Below are positions 24,427 through 33,370 of a stretch of DNA of 42,910 nt, piece by piece. The DNA is taken from NCBI GenBank assembly GCA_018901615.1, contig JAHIEN010000083.1, positions 1-42,910 of the forward strand, given 5' to 3'. Made by a program: the position numbers and the translations under genes. Origin of the DNA: Candidatus Omnitrophota bacterium. GTDB taxonomy: Bacteria; Omnitrophota; Gorgyraeia; Gorgyraeales; Gorgyraeaceae. The notes under the pieces are model-generated. The model saw nothing but the letters and a program-made list of their open reading frames with translations, did not search any database and had not been told where the DNA came from. The stretch's first letter is position 1. Each line of letters starts with the position of its first letter.

Positions 24427-25293
24427 CTACTGCTGTAACTTAAATGCCTCCACCACATTCTTCATCAGCATTGCCACTGTCAAAGGTCCTACCCCTCCTG
24501 GAACAGGCGTTATGTACGACGCCTTTTCCTGAGCCTTGTCAAATTCAACGTCTCCGACGATCTTACCTTCGACACGGTTAATGCCCACGTCTATTACAAT
24601 AGCGCCTTCTTTTATCCAATCGCCTTTTACCAGGCATGCCTTGCCGCACGCCACAATCAATATCTCCGCCTTTTTTACAAAATCAGGCAACGCGCCTCTT
24701 TCACCTGTAGCAATATGGCACACTGTGGTCGTCACAAATTTATTGAGAAGCAGTAACGCGAGAGGTTTCCCGACGATCTCGCTGTGACCTACTACCACAG
24801 CCTCTTTGCCGTAAAGGTCCAGGGAATCTATTGAATTTAAAAGCTCCATGCACGCCGCCGCTGTGCACGGGAGGATCTTTGCCTTGCCAAATACTATCTC
24901 TCCCATATTCTGCGGGTGCACTGCCTCAATATCCTTTAAAGGCGAGATATAGCGCGAGATGATCTTCCCGTCTATATGCTGAGGGATAGGCATCTGCACA
25001 ATGATCCCGCTTACGGACGCATCCTTATTTAACTTATCGATCGCCTTTATTAGATCCGATTGAGACGTCTTGGCGTCCAGTTTTTCAAGCGAATACTCTA
25101 TACCAAGGGCCTCGGCGTTTTTCCTCTGCGATTTTAGATATATTTCTGACGCAGGGTCTTCGCCCACTTGCACGCTTACCAGCTTAGGAGATCTTTTATA
25201 TCTGATCCTTAAGGAACTTACATCAGCGAGCAGCCCTTTTTTTATCTTTGCTGCCAGGGCCTTGCCGTCCAGTAACTTCGCAGCCATGATCAT
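24427..25293 (-). CDS. folD: Methylenetetrahydrofolate dehydrogenase/methenyltetrahydrofolate cyclohydrolase
   Basis: NAD(P)-dependent dehydrogenase and cyclohydrolase on tetrahydrofolate. It shows the catalytic YLKSQRKNA lysine near residue 55, the VGHSEIVGKPLA nucleotide loop near 168, and the C-terminal signature PVPGGVGPLTVAML. 288 residues. ATG at 25293 overlaps the fchA stop by four bases (ATGA); a second ATG two codons later is possible. As FchA supplies a separate cyclohydrolase, FolD may act mainly as the dehydrogenase here. Confidence 0.96.
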   Translation of the reverse strand: MIMAAKLLDGKALAAKIKKGLLADVSSLRIRYKRSPKLVSVQVGEDPASEIYLKSQRKNAEALGIEYSLEKLDAKTSQSDLIKAIDKLNKDASVSGIIVQMPIPQHIDGKIISRYISPLKDIEAVHPQNMGEIVFGKAKILPCTAAACMELLNSIDSLDLYGKEAVVVGHSEIVGKPLALLLLNKFVTTTVCHIATGERGALPDFVKKAEILIVACGKACLVKGDWIKEGAIVIDVGINRVEGKIVGDVEFDKAQEKASYITPVPGGVGPLTVAMLMKNVVEAFKLQQ

Positions 25294-25889
25294 CTCATCC
25301 TTCCTTGGGTTTTATCAATAGTTCTTTTGTACAAGATCCTTATCTCTTTTCTTATTCTCTCCACGCCCATTATCTCTTTTTCTACAAAAGGCCTGTCCTT
25401 CATACCTTTAAGGTTGATTTTGCAATTAAACGCCGCTGAATTAAAAGCGGCCTGCAGAAGTTCCGCGGCGCAGCCTACGTCAGTTATAAGGTTCGGATTG
25501 CCTTTTTCAGCAAGGCCCAGCGCTGTCTCCATTGTGCCCTTAGATAACCTGCACGCCCTGTTTGAAACATAGTAGCCGTCTTTAAGAGCCCTTTCAATAA
25601 TTTTTTTGTCTTTTGTCCTGAACGCGTCTCTTATTTTCGAATATATCTCCGTATCATCATCTATCAAAGCAAGAAAAATTTTCCTGGCCTTTGTCAGGCT
25701 GAAAAGATGCTTCTTGACAGTTTTCTCGACACTCTTGTATTTATCATTACCTATTGTAAAATTACATACCATCTCCAGCAAAGCTGTGCCTATGGCTCCG
25801 GCAAGACCTGCCGCGCTTCCTCCGCCTGGCACAGGTTTCTTTGCCGCGAGTTCATCGATATACTTCTTTAAAGATTTATTTACATACAT
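25290..25889 (-). CDS. fchA: Methenyltetrahydrofolate cyclohydrolase FchA (formiminotransferase-cyclodeaminase family)
   Basis: All-helical FTCD_C family protein. The signature KPVPGGGSAAGLAGAIG is near residues 17-33, with LIDDDTEIYSKI near 75 as usual. 199 residues. In clostridial and acetogenic operons this stand-alone protein is the cyclohydrolase between formyl- and methenyl-tetrahydrofolate. It sits between fhs and folD, exactly in pathway order. ATG at 25889, 40 bp after the fhs stop. Confidence 0.92.
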   Translation of the reverse strand: MYVNKSLKKYIDELAAKKPVPGGGSAAGLAGAIGTALLEMVCNFTIGNDKYKSVEKTVKKHLFSLTKARKIFLALIDDDTEIYSKIRDAFRTKDKKIIERALKDGYYVSNRACRLSKGTMETALGLAEKGNPNLITDVGCAAELLQAAFNSAAFNCKINLKGMKDRPFVEKEIMGVERIRKEIRILYKRTIDKTQGRMR

Positions 25890-25929
25890 GGTTTTCCGAG
25901 TTTTTCCGCGTAACGTTCCGCGATTCTTA

Positions 25930-27642
25930 TCAAAAGAGTCCTACTATCTTTCCGTCTTTGTCTATATCCACTTTTGTGCCAGCCGGGACTGACGGAAGCC
26001 CTGGCATGGTCCTCATTGTGCCGCAGAGAGGATACAAAAATCCCGCGCCCGCGGATATCCTTATATCTCTTATCGGCAGAGTAAAATCGCGCGGCCTGCC
26101 TTTAAGGCTGGGGTCATGCGACAGGGAAAGGTGCGTCTTTGCCATATTGATCGGCAATTTATCATATCCAAGCCTTGTATAGTATTCTATTTTCTTTTCA
26201 GCCTCTTCTGAATACTCAACATCCTTTGCCCCGTAGATCTTTGTCGCTATGCTCTCTATCTTCTTTTTTATCGGTGCGTCCAGGGGATAGAGAAATTTAA
26301 AGTCGGATTTCTTCTCGCACATCCTCAAGACAGCGTCCGCAAGATCCACCCCTCCCTCTCCGCCTTTTTCCCACACCTCGCTCAGAACCACGTCAAACGC
26401 GCCCGCCTTTTTAGCTATCTCCTTTATTACCGCTATTTCTTTTTCCGTATCATAAAGAAACCTGTTGATGGCCACTACTACCGGCAAGCCGAACTGTTTT
26501 ATGTTCTCTATGTGTTTTACAAGGTTTTCAGCGCCTTTTATAACAGCCTCGACGTTTTCTTTTTTCACCTGCTCCATATCGAGCGGCCTGCCAGGTATTG
26601 CGTTAAACCCTCCGCCGTGCATCTTAATGGCCTTTACGGTGCACACAAGGACCATGCCGTCAGGCGGTTTCAGTCCTTTTGCCCTGCATTTTATATCAAG
26701 GAATTTTTCAGCCCCGCAGTCAGCGCCAAATCCGCTCTCTGTCACCACGTAATCCGCCAGCTTCAGCGCTATCAGGTCAGCCAGTATGGAATTATTGCCG
26801 TGCGCTATATTCGCGAAAGGCCCGGCATGCATTATGCAGGCCGTGTTTTCAGTTGTCTGGACCAGGTTTGGTTTTATGGCGTCTTTTAAAAGCACTGTCA
26901 TTGCCCCCGCGCATTTTAAGTCCTCCGCAGTAACAGGCCTACCGTCTTTTGTAGACGCCACCAGCATGCGGCCAAGCCTTTTTCTCAGATCAGGCAGACT
27001 ATCTGCCAAGGCCAGTATTGCCATTACCTCGCTGGCAACAGTAATATCAAACCCTGTATCGCGCGGAATACCATTTTCTTTTCCTCCAAGCCCTATCCTG
27101 ATCTGTCTGAGAGCCCTGTCGCTTATATCAACCACTCGCCTTATCGCTATAGAGTCTATGTCTATATTTAAAGAGTTTCCCTTTATCAGATGATTATCTA
27201 TAAATGCCGCAAGGAGATTGTTCGCGGCGCCTACTGCATGAATGTCTCCTGTGAAGTGCAGATTTATGTCTTCCATAGGTAAGACCTGAGAATACCCGCC
27301 GCCAGCAGCCCCGCCTTTTATGCCAAAGACAGGGCCCATGGAAGGCTGTCTCAGCGTTGTAATTACTTTTTTTCCAAGTTTGGCCAGACCAAGGCTAAGC
27401 CCTATGGTAGTCACGGTCTTTCCTTCGCCAAGCGGCGTAGGTGTAACAGCAGTGACGTCTATATATTTTCCTTGCTTATTGTCTTTCAGGCGGTCAAGTA
27501 TAGAAAGGGATATTTTTGCTTTGTATTTACCGTATAATTCAAGTTCATCGTCATTGATCCCGATTTGGCGGGCTATTTCAGTAATGGGTTTTAGTTTAGC
27601 GGCCTGTGCTATCTCGAGGTCAATCGGAACTTTTGTCAACAT
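25930..27642 (-). CDS. fhs: Formate--tetrahydrofolate ligase
   Basis: ATP-dependent synthesis of 10-formyl-tetrahydrofolate from formate, entry to the methyl branch. The P-loop-like TPTPLGEGKT is near residues 67-76, followed by RQPSMGPVFGIKGGAAGGG, both diagnostic. 570 residues, slightly longer than the usual 556. ATG at 27642 with GGAGGT just upstream. This is the first gene of the Wood-Ljungdahl block, 30 bp downstream of yraN. No clear promoter was found in that gap (see rejected items). Confidence 0.97.
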   Translation of the reverse strand: MLTKVPIDLEIAQAAKLKPITEIARQIGINDDELELYGKYKAKISLSILDRLKDNKQGKYIDVTAVTPTPLGEGKTVTTIGLSLGLAKLGKKVITTLRQPSMGPVFGIKGGAAGGGYSQVLPMEDINLHFTGDIHAVGAANNLLAAFIDNHLIKGNSLNIDIDSIAIRRVVDISDRALRQIRIGLGGKENGIPRDTGFDITVASEVMAILALADSLPDLRKRLGRMLVASTKDGRPVTAEDLKCAGAMTVLLKDAIKPNLVQTTENTACIMHAGPFANIAHGNNSILADLIALKLADYVVTESGFGADCGAEKFLDIKCRAKGLKPPDGMVLVCTVKAIKMHGGGFNAIPGRPLDMEQVKKENVEAVIKGAENLVKHIENIKQFGLPVVVAINRFLYDTEKEIAVIKEIAKKAGAFDVVLSEVWEKGGEGGVDLADAVLRMCEKKSDFKFLYPLDAPIKKKIESIATKIYGAKDVEYSEEAEKKIEYYTRLGYDKLPINMAKTHLSLSHDPSLKGRPRDFTLPIRDIRISAGAGFLYPLCGTMRTMPGLPSVPAGTKVDIDKDGKIVGLF

Positions 27643-27672
27643 ACACCTCCGTTGATTATATTTTTTAGGCTG

Positions 27673-28056
27673 TCAATATCTATACCGCTCATCCAATTCA
27701 AACGCGTTCTTGATAAGCCTTAGTTTTGGAGAATCGCTATTTACGCCTTCAACGCACACAACGTCAAATCTACAATTTTGATCTTCTATTCGCTTTCTTT
27801 TAATATACAACAAAGCGCTTTTTGCAATCTGGTTTTGCTTCCTTTTATTTATAGAATATTCCGGCGCGGCGAATCTTTCTGTATTGCCGGTTCTAACTTC
27901 TATAAAGGAAACACAGTCTTTATCCATGCCTATCATATCTATCTCGCCGCATCTTGTCCTGTAATTTCTCTCGATTATCCTATATCCCTGCTTTTCTAAA
28001 AAACCCCGCGCTAGATGCTCTCCTCTTTTACCCGTTTTTAATCTTTCAAACGTCAT
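27673..28056 (-). CDS. yraN: UPF0102/YraN family nuclease-like protein
   Basis: Small restriction-endonuclease-fold protein of unknown role. The N-terminal GKRGEHLARGFLEKQGY and the central GEIDMIGMDKDCVSFIEVR match the family's Glu/Asp...EVK-type core, here with Arg in place of the usual Lys. 127 residues. Overlaps rnhB by four bases (ATGA). The rplS-rnhB-yraN order is widespread in bacteria and supports the call. Confidence 0.9.
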   Translation of the reverse strand: MTFERLKTGKRGEHLARGFLEKQGYRIIERNYRTRCGEIDMIGMDKDCVSFIEVRTGNTERFAAPEYSINKRKQNQIAKSALLYIKRKRIEDQNCRFDVVCVEGVNSDSPKLRLIKNAFELDERYRY

Positions 28057-28709
28057 GCTTCTCTAATAGGCGCAAAGGTCTTTCTGTGTATGGGGCACGG
28101 GCCGTATTTCTTTATGGCGTCAATGTGAAATTTCGTGCCATATCCCTTGTGCCTCAAAAAACCATAGGCCGGATATTTTCTGTCACAGGATTCCATTATC
28201 GCGTCGCGGGTTACCTTTGCCACTATCGAAGCCGCCGCGATTGAAAGGCTCTTCGAATCCCCCCTGACTATCCGCACGGTCCTGTAAGGCAACCTTAGTT
28301 TGATGTTACCATCTACCAGGACGCAAACATTTTTTTCTATCTCTTTACTGACCTTGCTATTTATACGGCAGAATTCCTTTATAAGCCGCGTCGCGGCCTG
28401 TTCCATTGCCGCGGCCGTTGCCCTGAGTATATTTCTTTTATCTATAAACCTGTGGTCTTTCAGTCCTGTGGCAAATATAGATTTTTTTGCTATTTCTTTA
28501 AAGGCCTTTTGCCTTTGCCCGGGTAATAACTTCTTTGAATCGTCTATTCTTGCGCTGAATTCTGGGGCAGAAAATCTGATCAAAGGCCCGGGAGTAAGTA
28601 TTACTGCCGCTGCTACGACAGGTCCGGCGAGCGGGCCACGGCCTGCCTCGTCAATACCCACTATCAAAGAAAAGCCGTTAAGAAAGGCCCTTTTCTCCCA
28701 CAGGAGCAT
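28053..28709 (-). CDS. rnhB: Ribonuclease HII
   Basis: Removes RNA from RNA-DNA hybrids and single ribonucleotides with its partners. The signature GIDEAGRGPLAGPVVAAAVI holds the first catalytic Asp and Glu; a later DGN and GDSKSLSIAAASIVAKVTRD supply the rest. I choose the ATG at 28709 (about 218 residues); the frame also opens at a TTG at 28760, preceded by GAGG, but that would overlap rplS by 83 bp. With the ATG the overlap with rplS is 32 bp, still enough to suggest coupling. Confidence 0.93.
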   Translation of the reverse strand: MLLWEKRAFLNGFSLIVGIDEAGRGPLAGPVVAAAVILTPGPLIRFSAPEFSARIDDSKKLLPGQRQKAFKEIAKKSIFATGLKDHRFIDKRNILRATAAAMEQAATRLIKEFCRINSKVSKEIEKNVCVLVDGNIKLRLPYRTVRIVRGDSKSLSIAAASIVAKVTRDAIMESCDRKYPAYGFLRHKGYGTKFHIDAIKKYGPCPIHRKTFAPIREA

Positions 28710-29067
28710 TTGTTGTTTTTTCTGCTTCCCGTTTTTCTTCGACTTTCGTATGCTTGCCAACCCTGCCTCGCAGATAATAAAGCTTTGCCTTGTTGACTTT
28801 GCCTTTTTTTATAACAGAGACAGAATCAACTGTCGGGGAATGCAGCTGAAATACCCTTTCGATTCCCTCGCCATAGGATACGCGCCTTACAGCAAAGGTC
28901 TCTTTTATGCTGGACCCTTTTTTTCCTATCACTATGCCCTCAAAGCCCTGAAGGCGGGTCTTTTCGCCTTCTTTTATCCTCACAGACACCTTTACTGTGT
29001 CCCCTACATTGAACTGCGGTATTTCTTTTTTCATAAACCTTTTTTCGATCTCTTTGATCTTGTCCAT
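28678..29067 (-). CDS. rplS: 50S ribosomal protein L19
   Basis: Large-subunit protein at the 30S-50S interface. Motifs are FNVGDTVKVSVRIKEG, RLQGFEGIVIGKKG and the conserved RVSYGEGIERVF. The ATG at 29067 gives 129 residues and has GGAG five bases ahead; an upstream in-frame ATG at 29106, overlapping the trmD stop, would add 13 residues unlike L19. The tail past residue 110 (Lys/Glu-rich) is longer than usual and overlaps rnhB. Confidence 0.96.
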   Translation of the reverse strand: MDKIKEIEKRFMKKEIPQFNVGDTVKVSVRIKEGEKTRLQGFEGIVIGKKGSSIKETFAVRRVSYGEGIERVFQLHSPTVDSVSVIKKGKVNKAKLYYLRGRVGKHTKVEEKREAEKTTNAPVGEKGLS

Positions 29068-29102
29068 AACCTCTCCCCATATAATGTTGTACTGCATCAA
29101 AC

Positions 29103-29786
29103 TCACTTAATAAGATCCGGCCTTCTTTGTTTTGTTACCCTTAAAGACTCTTTCCTTCTCCACTTTTTTATTTTTACGTGATCTCCCGAGAGAAGCACTT
29201 CAGGCACCTTTTTGCCCTTGTATTCAGCAGGCCTTGTATAATGCGGGTATTCGAGCGTACCTTCAGAAAATGACTCATCCTGTCTCGAGTCCTCATTGCC
29301 GAGCGCCCCTGGCAAAAGCCTGACCACAGCGTCAATAATGGCCATTGCCGGTAATTCGCCGCCTGTTAACACAAAATCACCTATTGATATTTCTTCGTCC
29401 GCAAGCTCTCTGACCCTTTCGTCAATACCCTCATAGTGGCCGCACAACAGCACTATATGCTCATAGCTGGAAATTTTTTCAGCCAGATCATGACTAAACG
29501 TAGCGCCCCTTGGCGTCAGAAGGATCACCTTGGTCTTGAGTCTCAAGTCCTTTGTCTTGCGCCGTATATAATTTATTGCCTCAAAGAACGGCTCAACGCT
29601 CATTACCATCCCGGGCCCGCCTCCGAAAGGCTTGTCATCTACTTTCCTGTGCCTGTCTTTTGAAAAAAGCCGTAAGTCTATGATGTTTATATCCACTACG
29701 CTTTTCCCCTGGGCCAGTTTTATTATTGATTCACCCAGCACGGCATCAAACATCTTTGGAAATATTGTAAGCACGTCTATACGCAT
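29103..29786 (-). CDS. trmD: tRNA (guanine(37)-N1)-methyltransferase
   Basis: SPOUT methyltransferase that protects the reading frame by methylating G37. Motifs are DRHRKVDDKPFGGGPGMV near residue 43, the knot LLCGHYEGIDERV near 109 and IGDFVLTGGELPAM near 131. 227 residues. It starts six bases after the rpsP stop. In most bacteria khpA and rimM lie between these two genes; both are absent here. Confidence 0.97.
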   Translation of the reverse strand: MRIDVLTIFPKMFDAVLGESIIKLAQGKSVVDINIIDLRLFSKDRHRKVDDKPFGGGPGMVMSVEPFFEAINYIRRKTKDLRLKTKVILLTPRGATFSHDLAEKISSYEHIVLLCGHYEGIDERVRELADEEISIGDFVLTGGELPAMAIIDAVVRLLPGALGNEDSRQDESFSEGTLEYPHYTRPAEYKGKKVPEVLLSGDHVKIKKWRRKESLRVTKQRRPDLIK

Positions 29787-29792
29787 AAAATG

Positions 29793-30035
29793 TTACAGCG
29801 CCCCTTGTTTTTTAAGCAAGTTTCTTACGATTTCCGACGGCTGCGCGCCTTTTGACAGCCAATATTTGGCCCTGTCTATCTCGACTACTACCAGCGGTGG
29901 TTTTTTGGACGGATCATAATAGCCGATCTCTTCTATTGTCTTGCCATCCCTGGCGCGTTTTTTATCGCACACCACGATCCTTTGATGGGGCTTCTTTTTC
30001 GTGCCAAACCTTTTCAACCTGATTCTTACTGACAT
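29793..30035 (-). CDS. rpsP: 30S ribosomal protein S16
   Basis: Small-subunit assembly protein. SVRIRLKRFGTKKKPHQRIV at the N-terminus and ERDGKTIEEIGYYDP-type sequence near residue 30 are diagnostic. 80 residues. ATG at 30035 with GGGGGAGG upstream. It is first in the rpsP-trmD-rplS-rnhB-yraN group; a perfect 39-nt palindrome lies 29 bp upstream. Confidence 0.97.
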   Translation of the reverse strand: MSVRIRLKRFGTKKKPHQRIVVCDKKRARDGKTIEEIGYYDPSKKPPLVVVEIDRAKYWLSKGAQPSEIVRNLLKKQGAL

Positions 30036-30063
30036 TTTGCCTCCCCCTTTTAGAAATTACACT

Positions 30064-30102
30064 CCAAACCCGCATTGCAATTTAATTGCAATGCGGGTTT
30101 GG
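30064..30102. repeat. Perfect 39-nt palindrome before rpsP
   Basis: Arms CCAAACCCGCATTGCAATT (30064-30082) and the exact complement (30084-30102) meet around a single T. It lies in the 5' leader of rpsP, with no T-run. It may be a leader structure or a repeat; the nearby segment 30145-30176 has a weaker CCGCA/TGCGG pair. Confidence 0.85.
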
Positions 30103-30180
30103 TAAACTCAAAAATTCCATACAACAAGTTCAGCAACACGATATGCCGCAACTACATATATGGGTAACTGCGGCGGCTTC

Positions 30181-31446
30181 TCAGTCCTCTTTCTCTCTCT
30201 TGATCCGCGCGCCTAATTTCTCTAATTTTTCCTCGATGTTGTAATACCCTCTGTCCAGATGATATATCCTTGACACCTCTGTCTTTCCTTTAGCCACAAG
30301 CCCGGCAAGTATCAAGGCCGCTGACGCCCTTAAGTCAGACGCCATTACTGGCGCGCCGCTAAGCCTGGGTACGCCTTTTATTATTGCGCTCGGGCCTTCC
30401 AGCATAACCTGTCCGCCCATCCTCGCGAGCTCACTGACATGCATGTATCTTTCGGGATAGACCTTCTCTGTTATAACGCTTATGCCTTTTGTTATACTCA
30501 TCAACGCCATCATCTGCGCCTGCATATCTGTTGGAAAACCAGGGTACGGCAATGTAGTCACGTCCACTGGCCTTAAAGAACGTATGGTCTTTACCCGCAG
30601 ACCTTCTTTTGTGTCCGTAATTTTTAACCCTGCGCACTGCAACTTATCTATAACTGCGCCAATATGCTCCACATTCGCGCCCTTTATTACGATATCACCC
30701 CCTGTAATAGCCGAGGCTATCATAAATGTGCCTGCCTCTATCCGGTCATCGATTATAGTATATTCCGCGCCATGAAGACTCTTTACGCCTTCTATTTCCA
30801 CAACGGGCGTTCCGTGCCCTTTTATTTTAGCTCCCATCTTTATCAGGAATTTTGCCAGATCGCAGACCTCTGGTTCGCAGGCAGCGCTTTCTATAACTGT
30901 TTTTCCTTTTGCAAGCGTGGCGGCCATCATCAGGTTAGCTGTCGCCAGTACGCTAGAGCCAAAATTTCCGCCAAGATACACCCTCGCGCCTTTTAGCTGC
31001 TTTGCGCTGGCTACAATATAGCCGTGTTCTATCTTTATATCAGCTCCTATGGCGCTCAGCCCTTTTATATGCAAGTCAATCGGCCTGGGTCCGATAACGC
31101 AGCCCCCTGGCATAGATACCTCTGCCAGTTTCAATTTGGCAAGTACAGGCCCCAAGACGCATACAGACGCCCTCATAGTACTGACAAGTTTATAAGGCGC
31201 TGTATAATTAGAATAGCCGCGGGGCTCCACTATAACAACATTGTCTTCCATGCTCACCTTGACGCCAAGGACTCGCATGATCCTGAGCATCGTATAGACA
31301 TCGCGCAGCGGAGGTACGTTTTTTATAACTGACTTGGAATCCGCGAGGAGCGTGGCCGCCAGTATAGGTAACGCGGCATTCTTAGCCCCGCTTAACTCCA
31401 CTGTTCCTTTAAGCCTTGCTCCGCCCTCTATAATAAATCTATCCAT
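30181..31446 (-). CDS. murA: UDP-N-acetylglucosamine 1-carboxyvinyltransferase
   Basis: First committed step of peptidoglycan synthesis: transfers enolpyruvate from PEP to UDP-GlcNAc. SGAKNAALPILAA (Lys22, Asn23) binds substrate, and the catalytic Cys116 in SMPGGCVIGPRP is intact, so the enzyme should be fosfomycin-sensitive in principle. 421 residues. The ATG at 31446 overlaps the prmC stop by 19 bases. Its presence indicates a murein-containing cell. Confidence 0.97.
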   Translation of the reverse strand: MDRFIIEGGARLKGTVELSGAKNAALPILAATLLADSKSVIKNVPPLRDVYTMLRIMRVLGVKVSMEDNVVIVEPRGYSNYTAPYKLVSTMRASVCVLGPVLAKLKLAEVSMPGGCVIGPRPIDLHIKGLSAIGADIKIEHGYIVASAKQLKGARVYLGGNFGSSVLATANLMMAATLAKGKTVIESAACEPEVCDLAKFLIKMGAKIKGHGTPVVEIEGVKSLHGAEYTIIDDRIEAGTFMIASAITGGDIVIKGANVEHIGAVIDKLQCAGLKITDTKEGLRVKTIRSLRPVDVTTLPYPGFPTDMQAQMMALMSITKGISVITEKVYPERYMHVSELARMGGQVMLEGPSAIIKGVPRLSGAPVMASDLRASAALILAGLVAKGKTEVSRIYHLDRGYYNIEEKLEKLGARIKREKED

Positions 31447-32258
31447 AGCACCCTGTCTATTTCCGCAAAATCTTTTATCACGTCTTTTATCATGTACGAT
31501 CTTTCATCAGAAAATATCTTTCGCGCGTCATGGCTTTCTCCCAATCCTATTTCCAGAAATAAAGCGCCTTTTGTTTTTAAGTGCTTACTGGCATCTCGCG
31601 CTATCAGCCTGTAAAATTCCAGTCCATCAGGCCCGCCATCCAGCGCGCATCCAGGCTCCCGCCTGACTTCCCGCTGTAATAGCCCCATATCGCTGCTTTT
31701 GATATAAGGCGGATTGCACACTATTATATCAAACTTATTGGTTTTATCAAACACTAATGGTTCAAAAAGATCGCCTTTATAAAATTTTATTCTTTCAGCC
31801 ACATCGTGCATGACGGCGTTTTCTCTTGCCGCTTTCAGCGCGTCTTCTGAAATATCTGTAGCGACTATTTCCGCGGCCGGCATGGCCTTTGCAATGCCTA
31901 TGGCAATACAACCAGAACCTGTGCAGAGGTCGAGTATCTTAAGATCAGCGTTTAGTGTGTAGCGTTTAGTGTGTAGTAAATCCAGGGCCGCGTTCACTAA
32001 AATTTCTGTCTCAGGGCGGGGGATAAAAACTCTCTCTCGCACCTTAAAATCCATTCCCATAAAATCAGCGCGGCCGGTGATATACTGCAACGGTTCGCCT
32101 GCCAGGCGTCTTTGAACTAAAGAATCCAATAAAAGCTCTTTACCCTGGCCTACTGCCAGCTCTTTTGAGTAGAGATCCGTCCTGCTGCAATTGAATAAAT
32201 ACGCAAGCAGCTCCTCTATTTCAAACCGCGAGACAATATCTGTATACTTGTTTATCAT
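31428..32258 (-). CDS. prmC: Release factor glutamine N5-methyltransferase
   Basis: Methylates the GGQ glutamine of RF1 and RF2. The SAM motif I is [13 protein letters not shown] near residue 107, and the catalytic NPPY is in [10 protein letters not shown] near 182. 276 residues. Just before motif I the chain has [13 protein letters not shown], encoded by a 14-bp tandem duplication (31947-31974), a probable in-frame repeat insertion. The ATG at 32258 overlaps prfA (ATGA), pairing the modifier with its substrate. Confidence 0.95.
   Translation of the reverse strand: MINKYTDIVSRFEIEELLAYLFNCSRTDLYSKELAVGQGKELLLDSLVQRRLAGEPLQYITGRADFMGMDFKVRERVFIPRPETEILVNAALDLLHTKRYTLNADLKILDLCTGSGCIAIGIAKAMPAAEIVATDISEDALKAARENAVMHDVAERIKFYKGDLFEPLVFDKTNKFDIIVCNPPYIKSSDMGLLQREVRREPGCALDGGPDGLEFYRLIARDASKHLKTKGALFLEIGLGESHDARKIFSDERSYMIKDVIKDFAEIDRVLWIDLL
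31947..31974. repeat. 14-bp tandem duplication inside prmC
   Basis: AGCGTTTAGTGTGT occurs twice without a gap. Translated on the minus strand it contributes to HTKRYTLNA just before SAM motif I. Two copies of 14 bp add 28 bp, so the frame depends on flanking bases. Confidence 0.75.
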
Positions 32259-33328
32259 AATTCTGCGCCGTGTCCAAGTTTCAACTTTTTTTCAGCATGG
32301 AGAAGGGCCGCTATTATCTCATCTATTTCGCCTTCCATGACCCTGTCAAGCTTGTGTATGGTAAAACCTATCCTGTGGTCAGTTACCCTTCTGTCCGGAT
32401 AATTATAAGTCCTTATCTTTTCGCTGCGGTCTCCTGTTCCCACCTGGTTCTTTCTGTTATCCGCGGTTTTTTTCTGCTGCTCCTTCCTGAGACTTTCCAG
32501 AATACGCGCCTTTAAGACCTTCATCGCCGCTATCTTATTCTTATATTGAGACCTCTCGTTCTGGCACTGCACGACTATGCCAGTAGGCTCATGCGTGATC
32601 CTGACAGCAGAATCCGTTACGTTTACATGCTGCCCTCCCGCGCCGCTGGATCGATAGGTATCAATCCTCAAGTCCTGCGGATTGATCTCGACCTCGACAT
32701 CTTCCGCCTCTGGCAAAACAGCTACGGTAACAGCTGAGGTATGTATCCTGCCTGAAGATTCAGTCACAGGCACTCTCTGAACCCTGTGAGCGCCGCTTTC
32801 ATGTTTCAGCATCCTGTAAACATTATTACCTTTAACAGAAAATATTATTTCCTTAAACCCGCCTGCTTCGGCAATATGATTATCCAGTATCTCTATTTTC
32901 CACCCCTGGCCAGCCGCATATTTAGAATACATACGGAAGAGGACTCCGGCAAAAATCGAAGCCTCCCGGCCGCCCGTGCCAGCCCTTATCTCCATGATAA
33001 CGTCCTTACCCGCATCAGGATCTTCCTCCAGAATAGCCTCTTCCAGCTCTGACAGGAGCTTTATCCTTTTTGACTCAAGCTCCTCAATCTCTTTCCTTGC
33101 CATCTCTACAAGCTCTTCGTGAGTCTCTTTCTGGATAAGGGTTTTTGTCGAATCAATCTCCAGCACCACCTTCTTGTATTCTTTATAGGCGTAGACAAGG
33201 CCTTCCATAGAAGACAGTTCCTTTGCGAGCTTATGGCACCTGTCTATATCCATAGCCACATCGTTATCAGCTAAAAGGTGTTGTATCTCTTCATAGCGCT
33301 TTAATAGATTTTCGAGCTTATTAAACAT
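32255..33328 (-). CDS. prfA: Peptide chain release factor 1
   Basis: Terminates translation at UAA and UAG. The stop-codon-reading tripeptide is PVT (187-189, RF1 type P-x-T rather than SPF of RF2), and the catalytic GGQ is at 231-233 in [10 protein letters not shown]. 357 residues, normal. ATG at 33328, 42 bp after the rpmE stop. It is followed by prmC, whose product modifies Gln233. Confidence 0.98.
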   Translation of the reverse strand: MFNKLENLLKRYEEIQHLLADNDVAMDIDRCHKLAKELSSMEGLVYAYKEYKKVVLEIDSTKTLIQKETHEELVEMARKEIEELESKRIKLLSELEEAILEEDPDAGKDVIMEIRAGTGGREASIFAGVLFRMYSKYAAGQGWKIEILDNHIAEAGGFKEIIFSVKGNNVYRMLKHESGAHRVQRVPVTESSGRIHTSAVTVAVLPEAEDVEVEINPQDLRIDTYRSSGAGGQHVNVTDSAVRITHEPTGIVVQCQNERSQYKNKIAAMKVLKARILESLRKEQQKKTADNRKNQVGTGDRSEKIRTYNYPDRRVTDHRIGFTIHKLDRVMEGEIDEIIAALLHAEKKLKLGHGAEL

Positions 33329-33370
33329 AATTTTACCGCCGCAGACAGAGACTTCTGCGTAGTTCCGTGA

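Noticed and set aside
27643..27672. TTGACA and TATAAT before fhs
   Set aside because: The hexamers are only ten bases apart, too close for a sigma70 promoter.
28710..28760. TTG-initiated longer form of rnhB
   Set aside because: Would overlap rplS by 83 bp; the ATG at 28709 still precedes all conserved RNase HII sequence. Not fully excluded, since GAGG precedes the TTG.
29068..29106. ATG 13 codons upstream of the chosen rplS start
   Set aside because: The extra residues do not resemble L19, and the ATG at 29067 has a strong ribosome site.
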